Assembly: GCF_010731295.1 (NCBI RefSeq)
Contig: NZ_AP022579.1
Location: 4,092,001-4,156,000 of the forward strand
Reading direction: 5' to 3'
DNA: 64,000 nt
From: Mycolicibacterium boenickei
GTDB taxonomy: Bacteria; Actinomycetota; Actinomycetes; Mycobacteriales; Mycobacteriaceae
Below, one piece after another: positions 1 to 10,065 of the stretch. Position numbers and translations under genes: made by a program. Positions within the stretch are counted from its first letter, which is position 1. Each line of letters begins with the position of its first letter. The notes under the pieces were generated by a model. It was not told the DNA's origin, made no database searches, and saw only the letters and a list, made by a program, of their open reading frames with translations.

Positions 1-2
1 TC

Positions 3-593
3 GTTGCCGGTCAAGGTGACCCGAGGGTTGCCGAGCTGGTTGCGCAATGCCGGGAGCTGGCCGCTGAGATCGGGATCGACTGGCCGGCCACCGTCGTCGC
101 GGACGCGCGGCGCGAGGATTACGCGCTGGCGGCCGGGGCCGGAGACGGGTCGGGTCGGGCCGGCCTGATCGCCGGCGGGGTGGCGTCCGTCGATTGGTCG
201 GCGGTACCGCCCGGGGTGTTCGACGCCGCCGAGGATACCGTCGAATGGTCGGTGACCGCCGACGGCGCTGTGGTGCGAGTGGCGCTCGCGGGCCGGGATT
301 CGCCGGCAGGTATCGGTGTGGAACTGCGCGCAGGCGGCTGCGGCGGCTCCGGAGTGCTCGACGCCGCGGGCCGCGCGCTCCTGCCGTTGCACGACCCAGA
401 CGGGCAGCCGCTCGGCGAATCCCGAGCCTGGAACCTGGACTGGTCACAGACCTCGGTGCGGGTCGGCGCCGCTGGCGTCGAGGAGTCCGCATCCGACCGC
501 GCCCGGGTGCGAGCATTCGCCCGGGCCCGGTTGGCGAGCCTGGGATCCGATGCGTTCCTCGCCGAGGTCCGTGCGGCCGAATCCGATTACTGA
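3..593 (+). CDS. C-terminal part of an unknown actinobacterial protein
   Basis: The frame is open from the left edge and ends in TGA at 591-593, so the start lies outside the window. About 196 residues are visible. They contain no membrane segment, signal peptide or catalytic motif that I recognise. The composition (Ala, Gly, Val, Asp, Glu and little Lys) is typical of a soluble high-GC actinobacterial protein, and a WN-D-W segment sits near the C-terminus. The ATG-like start at 180 is only an internal GTG codon; the reading frame continues upstream without a stop. It converges with the esterase gene, leaving three bases between the stops. Function unknown. Confidence 0.7.
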   Translation, partial: VAGQGDPRVAELVAQCRELAAEIGIDWPATVVADARREDYALAAGAGDGSGRAGLIAGGVASVDWSAVPPGVFDAAEDTVEWSVTADGAVVRVALAGRDSPAGIGVELRAGGCGGSGVLDAAGRALLPLHDPDGQPLGESRAWNLDWSQTSVRVGAAGVEESASDRARVRAFARARLASLGSDAFLAEVRAAESDY

Positions 594-596
594 CGA

Positions 597-1958
597 CTAT
601 TTGGCGGCGGTCTGGATGTAGGCCGCCGAGGGCGATGACTGAGGCAGTCCGATCGGCGGCACCTGCGGGGTGTCGAGGACGCCGGCCAGCCACGGCAGCG
701 CGGCGTTGAACGCATGGCTGGCGAACGGCCAGTCGTGGGTGCCCTGATGGGTCACCACCGCGCAGGCGATGCCGTGTTTCGAGCCGAGCGCACACAGGGC
801 GTTGGCCGCCTTGGCCTGATCGTTGGCGCGGCTTGCGGGCTTGCCCGCCGTCGACGTGTCGTTGACGTCGAACCAGCCGGCCGTCTGGTCGTACTGGCCG
901 TGCCTGTTGATCACGGTGCTCGGGTCGAAGGCATCCCAGGCCGCGGCGTTCCCGCCGAACAGCCGGTCGATGGTCTGCGCCTTGGTGCCCGAATTGGGCC
1001 CGATGTCTCCGGCGATGTCGACGAACGCACTGAACAACTCGGGGTGCATGACGGCCAGGTCCACCGCGCAGGTACCGCCCATGGACCAGCCGACGATGCC
1101 CCAGCCGGCCGCAGCCGGTTTCACGCCGTAGTGGGTGTTCATATAGGGCACAACGTCTTTGGTGAGGTGATCGGCGGAGTTCCCGCGCTTGCCGTTGACA
1201 CACTCGGTGTCGTTGTTGAAGGTGCCGCCGGGGTCGACGAACACCAGCACCGGCGCGTACCCATGGTGGGCCGCGGCAAAGTCGTCCAGCGTCTTGACCA
1301 CGTTGCCGGCCCGCATCCAGTCGGCGGGAGTGTTGAACTCGCCGCCGATCATCATCACCGTCGGCAACTGCGGTGCGGGGTTGGAGGCGAACCACGCCGG
1401 CGGCAGATACACGTACTCACCGCGATGGCGGAAACCCGAAGCCGTGTTGGGGATCTCGACCGGAACGACGCGGCCCTTCGCCGGGATGGTGCCCTGACGC
1501 TGCATCGCGGCCACCGTGACCTGATCGGTCTGGTCGGGCAGCGGGCCTGCCGTCAACTGGTTCCAGGCCGTCTGCACCCAGGGGAAGTAGCCCACCCACA
1601 GGTTCAGCGCCAGGGCCGTGCACAGCAGGGTCATCGGCACCGCCATGACCGCGGTGCCGCGCCGCCACCACCGGCTGCCGCGCCACCCGGCCAGCAGGAC
1701 CACGATCGCCACCCCGGACAGCGCGATCCACACCCACAGCGACCGGGGCGCGGGGTTGCCCGCCAGCCCCTCGGACTCGATGTACCAGTTGGTGCCGGCG
1801 ACCAGGATTCCGCCTACGGCAGCCGCCAGCGGCAGCCACATGAGCGCCCAGCGGCGGGTGCGCCAGCCGATCGCGGCGATCAGCACCACGGCGGTGATGA
1901 CTTGGACACTGGTCGGAACCCAGCCGTGCATCAAGGACAGGTGGTGAGTGAACGTCAC
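597..1958 (-). CDS. Membrane-anchored alpha/beta-hydrolase (esterase/mycolyltransferase-like)
   Basis: The protein has 453 residues. Four hydrophobic segments (about 20-35, 39-55, 73-91 and 103-123) precede a hydrolase domain from about 165 to the end. The nucleophile elbow is GWSMGG (Ser292), and an HDW segment near residue 416 could supply the catalytic His. The layout matches the esterase D/antigen 85 superfamily with an N-terminal membrane anchor, as in the M. tuberculosis gene next to lysX (Rv1639c). The catalytic domain probably faces the cell envelope, but its substrate is not evident. GTG at 1958 gives the longest frame; ATG at 1931 is an alternative start. It lies directly downstream of lysX on the same strand, about 47 bases away. 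Confidence 0.75.
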   Translation of the reverse strand: MTFTHHLSLMHGWVPTSVQVITAVVLIAAIGWRTRRWALMWLPLAAAVGGILVAGTNWYIESEGLAGNPAPRSLWVWIALSGVAIVVLLAGWRGSRWWRRGTAVMAVPMTLLCTALALNLWVGYFPWVQTAWNQLTAGPLPDQTDQVTVAAMQRQGTIPAKGRVVPVEIPNTASGFRHRGEYVYLPPAWFASNPAPQLPTVMMIGGEFNTPADWMRAGNVVKTLDDFAAAHHGYAPVLVFVDPGGTFNNDTECVNGKRGNSADHLTKDVVPYMNTHYGVKPAAAGWGIVGWSMGGTCAVDLAVMHPELFSAFVDIAGDIGPNSGTKAQTIDRLFGGNAAAWDAFDPSTVINRHGQYDQTAGWFDVNDTSTAGKPASRANDQAKAANALCALGSKHGIACAVVTHQGTHDWPFASHAFNAALPWLAGVLDTPQVPPIGLPQSSPSAAYIQTAAK

Positions 1959-2005
1959 ACCCGTATCGTGGTCGCCGATTCTTGGGATCGGCTGTGAAGC
2001 GCCTG

Positions 2006-5000
2006 CTAACGAGGTTTGGCCAGGGGAAACGGCAGTGTTTCGCGGATGCTACGGCCAGTTATCAGCATGACCACCCGGTCCACGCCCATGCCGAGACCGC
2101 CCGTCGGCGGCATCGCGTATTCCATGGCCTGCAGGAAGTCCTCGTCGAGCTCCATGGCCTCGGGGTCGCCCCCTGACGCCAGCAAAGACTGTTCCTGCAG
2201 CCGGCGCCGCTGTTCGACGGGGTCGGTGAGTTCGCTGTAGGCGGTGCCCAGCTCGACACCCCAGGCCACCAGGTCCCAACGTTCGGCCACCCCGGGGATG
2301 CTGCGGTGCGGCCGGGTCAGCGGCGACACCGAGGTCGGGAAGTCCTTGTAGAACGTCGGCTCCTCGGTCCGGTCCTCGACGAGGTGCTCGTACATCTCCA
2401 GCACCACGGCCCCGGCGTCCCAGTGGGTCAGGTACGGGATGTGTGCCGCGTCGCACAGCCGGCGCAGCGTGGTCAGGTCGGTCTCGACGGTGACGTGCTC
2501 GCCGAGGGCCTCCGAGACCGCGTCGTGCACGGTCTTGACCGCCCATTGGCCCGAGATGTCGACCGGCTCGAGGACCCCGTCGGCGCGTGGCCGCTGGAAG
2601 ATCTGGGCGCCGTTGGCGGCCTGGGCGGCGTTCTGGATCAGCTCGCGGCAGCCGTCGATCCAGACGTTGTAGTCGGCATGGGCCTGGTAGGCCTCCAACA
2701 GGGTGAACTCCGGGTTGTGGCTGAAGTCCACGCCTTCGTTGCGGAACGCCCGGCCCAGTTCGAAGACCCGCTCGACGCCGCCGACGCACAACCGCTTGAG
2801 GTACAGCTCGGGTGCGATCCGCAGATACAGGTCGAGGTCGTAGGCGTTGATGTGGGTCAGGAACGGCCGGGCGTTCGCGCCGCCGTGGATCTGTTGCAGG
2901 ATCGGCGTTTCCACCTCGAGGAAACCCTTGGCGTACAGCGTTTCCCGGATGGCGTGCAGCGCGCCGCTGCGGGCCCGGATCAGGTCCCGCGCCTCGGTGT
3001 TGACGGCCAGGTCCACGTAGCGGGCCCGCACCCGGGCCTCCTGGTCGGTGAGTCCCTTCCATTTGTCCGGCAGGGGGCGCAGGCATTTGCCGATCAGTCG
3101 CCAACTGTCGACCAGCAGCGAGTGGGTGCCCTGGCGGCTGTGTCCCATCGAGCCGCTGACCTCGATCAGATCGCCGAGGTCGATTGTCGCGGTGAAGTCT
3201 GCGGTGGCGGCCTGGGTCAGGCGCGCGTTGTCGAGCAACAGCTGAACTTCGCCCGACCAATCGCGCAGTTGGGCGAACAGCACGCCGCCGTAATCCCGGA
3301 TCCGCAGGATCCGCCCGGCCACGCTGACGGTCTCACCGTCGGCGGATTCCAGTGCGGCCGCGACGGTATGGCTGGGAGCCTGACCCACGGGATAGGCATC
3401 GACACCGTTCTCCTGCAACTGGCGCAGCTTGGCCATCCGGACCCGGACCTGCTCGGGCAGGCGTGGCTGATCGTCGTCGGCCAGATCGTCGCGCAGCCCG
3501 TTGCGGTCCGGCGCGCTGCCGTCGTGGTGCAGCCGGCCCGACCCCACCAGGTCGGCGGGAGCCGCGACGTGTTCACCGGTGTGCTGCTTGTTCCGCCGGG
3601 AGAAGGGCAGGACCAGGAATCCCTCGGCGATCACCGAGGCCACGCCGACCCGAGGGATCAGCCGGGCGTCCTCGTAGCAGGCGTAGCGGGGTACCCACTC
3701 GGGCTGGTACTTCATGTTCGATCGGTACAGCGTTTCCAGCTGCCACCAGCGGGAGAAGAACACCAGCAGGGCCCGCCACAGCCGGGCCACCGGACCGGCA
3801 CCGAGCTGGGCGCCCTGCTGGAAGGCCGACCGGAACATCGCGAAGTTCAGTGAAATCCGGCTGACCCCAATGCCTTCGGACTGCATGCACAGTTCGCTGA
3901 CCATCAGCTCGATGGTGCCGTTGGGGGATTGCGGGGAGCGGCGCATGACATCGAGCGAGACGCCGTTGGCGCCCCACGGCACCAGCGACAGCAACGCGAC
4001 CACCTCGGCGTTTCCGTCGCGCTGCTGCACCGCCTCGACGAGCAGGCAGTCACCGTCGGCCGGATCCCCGAGCCGGCCCAGCGCCATCGAGAATCCACGT
4101 TCGGTCTCGGTGTCGCGCCAGGCGTCGGCGCGGCGGATCACCTCGGCCATCTCGGCCTCGTCCAGCTCGCGGTGGCGCCGGATCCGCACCGAGGTCCCGG
4201 CCCGCCGGGCCCGGGTCACCGCCTGGCGCACCGCGCGCATGTCGGGCCCGGACAACCGGAAGTGGTCCGGATACAGGATCGCCTCGTCGCCGAGTTGCAG
4301 CGCGTTGAGTCCGGCCGCCCGGAACGCCTCGGCCGCCGCCGAACTGGCGCCCATCACGCCCGGCGCCCAGCCGTAGGTCTGGCACAACTGCAGCCAGGCC
4401 GCGATGGCCTGCGGCCAGGCTTTGGGATCACCGACCGGGTCACCACCAGCCAGACAGACGCCTACCTCGACGCGGTAGGCGATCGCGGCCCGCCCGTTGG
4501 GGGCGAACACCACCGACTTGTCGCGGCGGGTGGCGAAATACCCCAGGGAATCGTTCTTTCCGTAGACCTCCAGCAGCCCGCGGATGGCCGACTCGTCCTC
4601 GCCGGTCAGCGCATTCGACGCCCGTTGCGACTGGAACAGCACGATCGCGGCGGCCATCAGCGCCAACGCGCCGAACAGGCCGAAGATCGCGTTGAGGAAG
4701 GGATGCGAATAGCCCTCGAAAACCTCGGTCGGGACGGTCGCGAAACCGCTCACCCGGTTGACCGCGTACAGCAGCCGCCATTCCGGGGCCAGGGTGCCGG
4801 GGAAAAGTTCCAGCAGGACCCACGCGGCCAGGATGCCGATCGCCATGCCCGCGACCAGAACGACAGCGGATTTGAGCAGGGCGCCGCGGCGCACCTTGGC
4901 CCAGAACTGGTTTCGGGCCAGCACCAGGCAGACGATGGCCACCACATGGAACACCAGGCCGATGACCTCGCCGACGTCCTCGGCCAGCGGGTCGCCGCCG

Positions 5001-5320
5001 GTGGCGAGATCGCCGAGGTTCCAGCCGATGGCGCCCACCATGTACAGCACCAAGATCCACCAGGCGATGCGCTTGCGCGCGGCCAGCGCGGCGGCCAGCA
5101 GCGCCAGCACGAACGCCCACGAAAAGCTGGTGTCGGGGAAGTTGAAGATGTAGTCGTTGACGAATTCGCGCGGCACCTGGATCACCCAGCGCACCGTTTG
5201 AGAAACGCTGGCGACCAGCGACAGGGTGGCGATGATCCCGACGATCCAGCCGGCTGCTGCGGGAACCCAGGAAAACCTCGACGCGGGCTGGACCCCGGTG
5301 CCGCGGCTGATGACGGTCAT
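2006..5320 (-). CDS. lysX: Bifunctional lysylphosphatidylglycerol synthetase / lysyl-tRNA synthetase LysX
   Basis: The product of 1104 residues charges tRNA with lysine and transfers the lysine to phosphatidylglycerol, giving a less anionic membrane and resistance to cationic peptides. The N-terminal part has about six to seven membrane segments (to residue 235) followed by the MprF-type GNAT-like transferase domain (about 250-600). The C-terminal part is a class II lysyl-tRNA synthetase: an anticodon-binding OB fold from about 640, motif 2 with [14 protein letters not shown] near 860, and motif 3 [10 protein letters not shown] near 1078. This fusion is characteristic of mycobacteria. Start is ATG at 5320. 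It is transcribed divergently from the infC operon, with a DUF1844 gene between them on its own strand. Confidence 0.95.
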   Translation of the reverse strand: MTVISRGTGVQPASRFSWVPAAAGWIVGIIATLSLVASVSQTVRWVIQVPREFVNDYIFNFPDTSFSWAFVLALLAAALAARKRIAWWILVLYMVGAIGWNLGDLATGGDPLAEDVGEVIGLVFHVVAIVCLVLARNQFWAKVRRGALLKSAVVLVAGMAIGILAAWVLLELFPGTLAPEWRLLYAVNRVSGFATVPTEVFEGYSHPFLNAIFGLFGALALMAAAIVLFQSQRASNALTGEDESAIRGLLEVYGKNDSLGYFATRRDKSVVFAPNGRAAIAYRVEVGVCLAGGDPVGDPKAWPQAIAAWLQLCQTYGWAPGVMGASSAAAEAFRAAGLNALQLGDEAILYPDHFRLSGPDMRAVRQAVTRARRAGTSVRIRRHRELDEAEMAEVIRRADAWRDTETERGFSMALGRLGDPADGDCLLVEAVQQRDGNAEVVALLSLVPWGANGVSLDVMRRSPQSPNGTIELMVSELCMQSEGIGVSRISLNFAMFRSAFQQGAQLGAGPVARLWRALLVFFSRWWQLETLYRSNMKYQPEWVPRYACYEDARLIPRVGVASVIAEGFLVLPFSRRNKQHTGEHVAAPADLVGSGRLHHDGSAPDRNGLRDDLADDDQPRLPEQVRVRMAKLRQLQENGVDAYPVGQAPSHTVAAALESADGETVSVAGRILRIRDYGGVLFAQLRDWSGEVQLLLDNARLTQAATADFTATIDLGDLIEVSGSMGHSRQGTHSLLVDSWRLIGKCLRPLPDKWKGLTDQEARVRARYVDLAVNTEARDLIRARSGALHAIRETLYAKGFLEVETPILQQIHGGANARPFLTHINAYDLDLYLRIAPELYLKRLCVGGVERVFELGRAFRNEGVDFSHNPEFTLLEAYQAHADYNVWIDGCRELIQNAAQAANGAQIFQRPRADGVLEPVDISGQWAVKTVHDAVSEALGEHVTVETDLTTLRRLCDAAHIPYLTHWDAGAVVLEMYEHLVEDRTEEPTFYKDFPTSVSPLTRPHRSIPGVAERWDLVAWGVELGTAYSELTDPVEQRRRLQEQSLLASGGDPEAMELDEDFLQAMEYAMPPTGGLGMGVDRVVMLITGRSIRETLPFPLAKPR

Positions 5321-5387
5321 ACGCCCGGAGAATAGGCGGTCAACCCGTCAATTGGGCCCATCACGCGCACAGACACCGACCAGGTGA

Positions 5388-5747
5388 TTACCAGACTGGG
5401 CCGGTGTACTTCTCGCCTGGGCCTTTGCCCGGCTCGTCCGGATGCGCACTGGCTTCGCGGAACGCCAACTGCAGGCTCTTGAGGCCGTCGCGCACCGGGC
5501 CCGCGTGCGGTCCCAGGTATTCGGCCGACGCCGTCACGAGTCCGGCCAGCGCGGTGATGATCCGGCGGGCTTCGTCGAGATCCCGGTGCGGGCTATCGTC
5601 GGGATCGTCGGCGGAAAGCCCGATCTTCTCGGCCGCGGCGCTCATCAACATGACTGCCGCCCGGGTGATCACTTCCACGGCGGGAATGTCGGCAAGCTCC
5701 CGCACCTGCGGCGTCGCGTCGTCGGGCGTTTCAGTCGGATCGGTCAT
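5388..5747 (-). CDS. DUF1844 domain protein
   Basis: A protein of 119 residues with the pattern of the DUF1844 family: an acidic N-terminus, the helix EVITRAAVMLMSAAAEKIGL (residues about 24-43), a DEARRIITALAGL helix, and a C-terminal stretch ending in TGPVW. Members are small and widespread in actinobacteria, commonly beside infC, and their function is not known. Start is ATG at 5745-5747. It is divergent from infC, and its start lies just upstream of the putative infC promoter, so the two share a control region of about 260 bases. Confidence 0.8.
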   Translation of the reverse strand: MTDPTETPDDATPQVRELADIPAVEVITRAAVMLMSAAAEKIGLSADDPDDSPHRDLDEARRIITALAGLVTASAEYLGPHAGPVRDGLKSLQLAFREASAHPDEPGKGPGEKYTGPVW

Positions 5748-5753
5748 GCCTGC

Positions 5754-6010
5754 TAGACTGTCATGCGCGACCGTCCCGGCTCATGTCAGGGACAGCAAGT
5801 GGAGTCCCACTCCCACCGTTGGCCACAAGGTACAACGGTCCGGTCGCCGGTGTCCTCGGGCACCGGTTCTGTGCTCCACCATTGGAGGTGCAGGCGGCGT
5901 AAGCCGTGATCGGTCGGCATTGGGCCCTGCTTTGAGCAGGGCTTTTCTGTTCTCAGGGGCAGAAGTGCAGGTGGGCGGGTCTCCTCAGCAGACCCAACAT
6001 AGGAGGCCCC
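5754..6010 (+). promoter_or_regulatory. Promoter-like -10 and long leader of the infC operon
   Basis: About 250 bases separate the DUF1844 start from infC. TAGACT at 5754-5759 is a plausible -10 element facing infC; no convincing -35 is visible. The predicted leader of about 245 bases holds several GC-rich inverted segments and an intrinsic-terminator-like hairpin (5924-5948). An AGGAGG Shine-Dalgarno sequence sits at 6001-6006. No conserved ORF is evident within it. In other bacteria leaders upstream of infC-rpmI-rplT bind L20 and autoregulate the operon; whether this one does is inference. Confidence 0.4.
5924..5948 (+). terminator. Intrinsic terminator/attenuator hairpin in the infC leader
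   Basis: GCCCTGCT (5924-5931) and AGCAGGGC (5935-5942) form a perfect 8-bp stem with a 3-base loop, followed by TTTTCT. This is a canonical intrinsic terminator placed about 65 bases before the infC start, inside the leader, so it would act as an attenuator rather than end an upstream gene: the upstream gene is on the opposite strand. Confidence 0.6.
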
Positions 6011-6610
<600 letters not shown>

Positions 6611-6633
6611 TTTCAACACAGAACTGAGGATTC

Positions 6634-6828
6634 ATGCCCAAGGCGAAGACCCACAGCGGAGCATCGAAGCGCTTCCGCAAGACCGGGACCGGCAAGATCG
6701 TGCGCCAGAAGGCCGGCCGCCGCCACCTGCTGGAGCACAAGGCCACCAAGCGCACCCGCCGGCTTGACGGCCGCACCGTGGTCGCAGCCAACGACACCAA
6801 GCGTGTCAACAAGTTGCTCAACGGCTAG
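6634..6828 (+). CDS. rpmI: 50S ribosomal protein L35
   Basis: A basic 64-residue protein starting [18 protein letters not shown], the standard L35 N-terminus, with the RRHLLEHK and RTRRLDG segments of the family. It is a structural protein of the large ribosomal subunit. It follows infC by 23 bases and precedes rplT, the universal infC-rpmI-rplT order, so it should be co-transcribed with them. Confidence 0.97.
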   Translation: MPKAKTHSGASKRFRKTGTGKIVRQKAGRRHLLEHKATKRTRRLDGRTVVAANDTKRVNKLLNG

Positions 6829-6868
6829 TACTGCCGCTCCCTGTACCGAACGAGAATAGGAACATCCC

Positions 6869-7258
6869 ATGGCACGCGTGAAGCGCGCACTCAACGCCCA
6901 GAAGAAGCGGCGCACAGTCCTCAAGGCCTCGAAGGGCTACCGCGGTCAGCGGTCGCGGCTCTACCGCAAGGCCAAGGAGCAGCAGCTCCACTCGCTGACC
7001 TACGCCTACCGGGACCGTCGTGCCCGCAAGGGTGAGTTCCGCAAGCTGTGGATCTCGCGTATCAACGCTGCGGCCCGCGCCAACGACATCACCTACAACC
7101 GCCTGATCCAGGGCCTCAAGGCCGCAGGCGTCGAGGTCGATCGCAAGAACCTGGCCGAGATCGCCGTGAGCGATGCCGCCGCGTTCACCGCGCTGGTCGA
7201 GGTCGCCAAGGCCGCTCTGCCCGAGGACGTCAATGCGCCCTCCGGAGAGGCCGCCTGA
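6869..7258 (+). CDS. rplT: 50S ribosomal protein L20
   Basis: A protein of 129 residues starting [18 protein letters not shown], with the basic N-terminal extension and the [25 protein letters not shown] C-terminal core of L20. L20 binds 23S rRNA early in 50S assembly, and in several bacteria it also represses its own operon through the leader. AATAGGAAC at about 6855-6863 is a modest ribosome-binding site. Its stop codon touches the start of the tsnR frame, so the two are probably coupled in translation. Confidence 0.97.
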   Translation: MARVKRALNAQKKRRTVLKASKGYRGQRSRLYRKAKEQQLHSLTYAYRDRRARKGEFRKLWISRINAAARANDITYNRLIQGLKAAGVEVDRKNLAEIAVSDAAAFTALVEVAKAALPEDVNAPSGEAA

Positions 7259-8046
7259 CGCTCACCGAGCGTTCTGCCCGGGTGGCGGCTGCGGTCAAAC
7301 TGCAGCGCCACATCGGGCGCCGCCGCGCCGCACGTTTCCTTGCCGAAGGTCCCAACCTCGTCGAGGCCGCGTTGCGGCGCGGACTTGTTTCCGAGGTGTT
7401 CGCCACGGAGTCCGCGATGGACCGGTTCGGCACTCTGCTGGCTGACGCGCCGGTGCAGCTGGTCACCGAACGTGCGGCGAAAGCCTTGTCCGACACCGTG
7501 ACTCCCGTCGGCCTGGTGGCCGTGTGCCGGCTGCCGGAGACCACCCTCGACGATGTGCTGGCCACCGCGCCCCGGTTGATCGCGGTGCCCGTACAGATCT
7601 CGGAGCCGGGTAACGCCGGCACGCTGATCCGCGCCGCCGATGCGATGGGTGCCGACGCGGTGGTGCTGGCCGGCAACAGCGTCGACCCCTACAACAGCAA
7701 GTGCCTGCGGGCGTCGGCGGGCAGCATCTTCTCGTTGCCGGTGATCGGCGAGCCCGATGAGGCCGCCACCGTCGCACGGCTGCAGGCGGCCGGCTTGCAG
7801 GTCCTGGCCACCACGATCGATGGCGAGGTCAGCCTCGACGACCTCGATGCCGGCGGCGGCCTGGCGCAGTCCACCGCCTGGCTGTTCGGCCCCGAAGCCC
7901 ACGGCCTGCCAACCGAATTGGCCGAGGCCGCCGATCATCGGGTGCACATTCCGATGCCCGGTCATTCCGAGAGCCTCAACATCGCCTCGGCGGCGTCGAT
8001 CTGCCTGTATCAGAGCGCCCGCGCTCACCGCGCCCACCGCATCTAG
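7255..8046 (+). CDS. tsnR: TrmH-family (SPOUT) 23S rRNA methyltransferase
   Basis: The product is a 2'-O-ribose RNA methyltransferase with a knotted SPOUT fold. The N-terminal substrate-binding part contains [20 protein letters not shown]. The SAM domain has [18 protein letters not shown] (motif 1), FGPEAHGLP (motif 2) and [20 protein letters not shown] (motif 3). It corresponds to Rv1644 (tsnR) in the same operon position. The start is unclear: sequence similar to other mycobacterial N-termini (LTERSARV) extends upstream of GTG 7282, and the only codons available there are CTG 7255, which overlaps the rplT stop, or non-standard codons. GGAGAGG at 7244-7250 lies four bases before CTG 7255. 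I give that start; GTG 7282 is the conservative alternative. Confidence 0.85.
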   Translation: MTLTERSARVAAAVKLQRHIGRRRAARFLAEGPNLVEAALRRGLVSEVFATESAMDRFGTLLADAPVQLVTERAAKALSDTVTPVGLVAVCRLPETTLDDVLATAPRLIAVPVQISEPGNAGTLIRAADAMGADAVVLAGNSVDPYNSKCLRASAGSIFSLPVIGEPDEAATVARLQAAGLQVLATTIDGEVSLDDLDAGGGLAQSTAWLFGPEAHGLPTELAEAADHRVHIPMPGHSESLNIASAASICLYQSARAHRAHRI

Positions 8047-8054
8047 CGCGTCCA

Positions 8055-8117
8055 GCGCCGAATGGCCACTTGTCGCACGGTTTTTCGTGATTCGTGTATC
8101 ACAAGTGGCCACTGGCG
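8055..8117. repeat. Intergenic long imperfect palindrome (copy A)
   Basis: The left arm 8055-8073 and right arm 8101-8117 pair over 11 perfect bases (TGGCCACTTGT/ACAAGTGGCCA), extended by bulged GC pairs. The loop of 27 bases contains GGTTTTTCG. It lies between the tsnR stop and the hemerythrin gene. It may act as a terminator or mRNA-stabilising element. Similar elements lie after pheT and argG. Confidence 0.5.
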
Positions 8118-8150
8118 TCGATGTGACACGATGCTGTGGGGAGGTGCACC

Positions 8151-8618
8151 GTGTGCCAATACTGCGGATGCCGGGAGATGCCACTGCTGCGGGATTACAT
8201 CGCCGAGCATGAGCGGGCCGTCGACCACGGCCGCGAGGCGGTGCGTGCCCTGGACCGCGGTGAGCTGGACGCGGCGCGTCAGCTGGTTGCGGCGATGTTC
8301 GAGGAGTTGCGATCCCACTGGCAGGGTGAGGAGAACGGGCTGTTCGCGGTGATGCACGACGACGACCTGTACGCCGAGCACATCGACCCGCTGGTGGCCG
8401 AACACCGTGAGCTGGCGGCATTTCTCGAGGTGGTCGACCTGTCCGATCCCGACGATCAGAAGCGGCTTCGGGCGGAGATCGAAGAGCTCTATATGCACAT
8501 CGCGAAAGAAGAGGACGGACTGTTCCCGGCTGCGCTCACCGCGCTCGACGGTGCCGACTGGGATGCCGCGATGGCCGGATGGCAGGCGGCACACCCCGGT
8601 CGCGAGATGATTCGGTAG
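8151..8618 (+). CDS. Hemerythrin-domain protein with an N-terminal Cys motif
   Basis: A protein of 155 residues. HHE-type metal ligands are visible: EHERAVDH (about 16-23), HWQGEENGLF (about 58), EHIDPLVAEH (about 77-86) and HIAKEEDGLF (about 116). These make a four-helix bundle that binds a di-iron centre in the hemerythrin family, used for O2, NO or peroxide sensing or handling. The N-terminus MCQYCGC carries three Cys residues that are not part of the hemerythrin core and could bind metal or be redox active. The start is GTG 8151, six bases after GGGGAGG; an in-frame GTG at 8136 lies before that site. It stands alone between tsnR and the convergent GntP gene. The physiological role is unknown. 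Confidence 0.85.
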   Translation: MCQYCGCREMPLLRDYIAEHERAVDHGREAVRALDRGELDAARQLVAAMFEELRSHWQGEENGLFAVMHDDDLYAEHIDPLVAEHRELAAFLEVVDLSDPDDQKRLRAEIEELYMHIAKEEDGLFPAALTALDGADWDAAMAGWQAAHPGREMIR

Positions 8619-8627
8619 CAGGCCGGG

Positions 8628-10019
8628 TCAGACCACCAGCCAGAGCAGGCCGGCCATCGCGAACCCGACCACCGACAGGATGGTCTCCAGCACGGTCCAG
8701 GTTTTGAGGGTGTCCTTCACCGACATGTTGAAATACCTTGACACGATCCAGAATCCACCGTCGTTGACGTGGCTGGCGACGATCGAGCCGGCGGACACCG
8801 CGACCACGATGAGGGCGATCTGCGCCGGGCTGTAGTTGCCTGCGGCGATCGATGTCTCGATGATGCCGGCCGTCGTCACGATCGCGACGGTCGCCGAGCC
8901 CTGCGCGATACGCAGCGCGCAGCTGATCAGATACGCCGACAGGATCACCGGCAGGCCGATGGCGGTCATGGAATCGGCGAGGGCTGTGCCGATTCCGGTG
9001 GCCCGCAACACCGCACCGAAGAACGCGCCGGCGCCCACCACCAGCAGGATCATGCCGACCGGACGCAGCGAGGCCGCGCTGATCTTGGCGAGTTCGGTGG
9101 CGGTGATGCCCCGGCGGATTCCCAGCAGGTAGAGCGCGAGCAGCACCGCGATGGTCAACGCGACGGCCGGTGTCCCGACCAGGGTCAGGATCGACAGCAG
9201 CCGGCCGCCGTCGAGCATGACGTCGGCGATGGTCGCGGCCAGGATCAGCGCCATCGGGGCCAGGATGATGAAGGCGATCAATCCGATCGACGGGGGATTG
9301 GCGGTATCGGCCTCGTCCTCCTCGGGGATGAACTCGTCGGGCACCTCGACCTGTACCCGCTTGCCGATCCACGAACCCCACACCACGCCGGAGACGAACC
9401 AGGCGGGGATACCGCAGGCCAGCCCCATGATGATGATCCACCCCAGGCTGACGTGCAGCAGGCCGGCGGCAGCGACCGGACCGGGATGGGGCGGTAGGAA
9501 CGCGTGCGTCATCGACAGGCCGGCGAGCATCGGCATCGCGTACATCACCAGTGATCTGCCGCCGCGTTTGGCCGCCACGTAGACCAGCGGAGCCAGGATG
9601 AAGATACCGATGTCGAAGAAGATCGGGATGCCGAGTACGACGCCGGTCAGGCCCATCGCCAGGGGAGCGCCCTTGGGGCCGAACAGGTTCAGCAGCCGGG
9701 TGGTCAGCGCGTCGGCACCGCCGGAGCGCTCGAGCATCGCCCCGAGTACCGTGCCGAGTCCGATGATCACGGTGATGTGGCCCAGGATCCCGCCGAACCC
9801 CTTCTCCAACAGGGAATCCGAGGCCTTGGCCGGGGTGCCGACCAGGTCGGAGACGGGAATCCCGGCGATCAGCGCGACCGCGATGCTGACCACGATCAGG
9901 GCGATGAAGGGTTCGAGTTTGAGCTTGATGATCAACAACAGCAGCACCGCGATGGACACCGCGGCCAGTGTCAGCAGGCCGGAGGTGTCGTGTTGCAGCC
10001 AGTGCACGAACGAGGTCAT
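8628..10019 (-). CDS. GntP-family gluconate/sugar-acid:H+ symporter
   Basis: A 463-residue integral membrane protein with about 12-14 hydrophobic segments. GntP hallmarks are present: KLEPFIALIVVSI near the N-terminus, GLGTVLGAMLERSGGA, GIPIFFDIGIFILAPL and HAFLPPHPGPVAAA. The family imports gluconate, other aldonates, and related hydroxy- or amino acids. The start is ATG 10019 with AGGAGG (minus strand, 10024-10029) four bases upstream; a longer frame to 10259 overlaps the aldolase and is rejected. It is the last gene of the leftward operon PLP enzyme - D-aminoacylase - aldolase - permease, so it presumably imports that operon's substrate. Confidence 0.88.
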   Translation of the reverse strand: MTSFVHWLQHDTSGLLTLAAVSIAVLLLLIIKLKLEPFIALIVVSIAVALIAGIPVSDLVGTPAKASDSLLEKGFGGILGHITVIIGLGTVLGAMLERSGGADALTTRLLNLFGPKGAPLAMGLTGVVLGIPIFFDIGIFILAPLVYVAAKRGGRSLVMYAMPMLAGLSMTHAFLPPHPGPVAAAGLLHVSLGWIIIMGLACGIPAWFVSGVVWGSWIGKRVQVEVPDEFIPEEDEADTANPPSIGLIAFIILAPMALILAATIADVMLDGGRLLSILTLVGTPAVALTIAVLLALYLLGIRRGITATELAKISAASLRPVGMILLVVGAGAFFGAVLRATGIGTALADSMTAIGLPVILSAYLISCALRIAQGSATVAIVTTAGIIETSIAAGNYSPAQIALIVVAVSAGSIVASHVNDGGFWIVSRYFNMSVKDTLKTWTVLETILSVVGFAMAGLLWLVV

Positions 10020-10065
10020 GAATCCTCCTGGGTGTGGGCGAGGATCTGGGATGGGAAAGTGAGGC

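Noticed and set aside
2049..3853. Long open frames (about 400 and 515 codons) opposite or overlapping the lysX gene
   Set aside because: They are rich in Arg, Gly, Pro and His with no family signature, and arise from the codon bias of the real LysX frame in GC-rich DNA.
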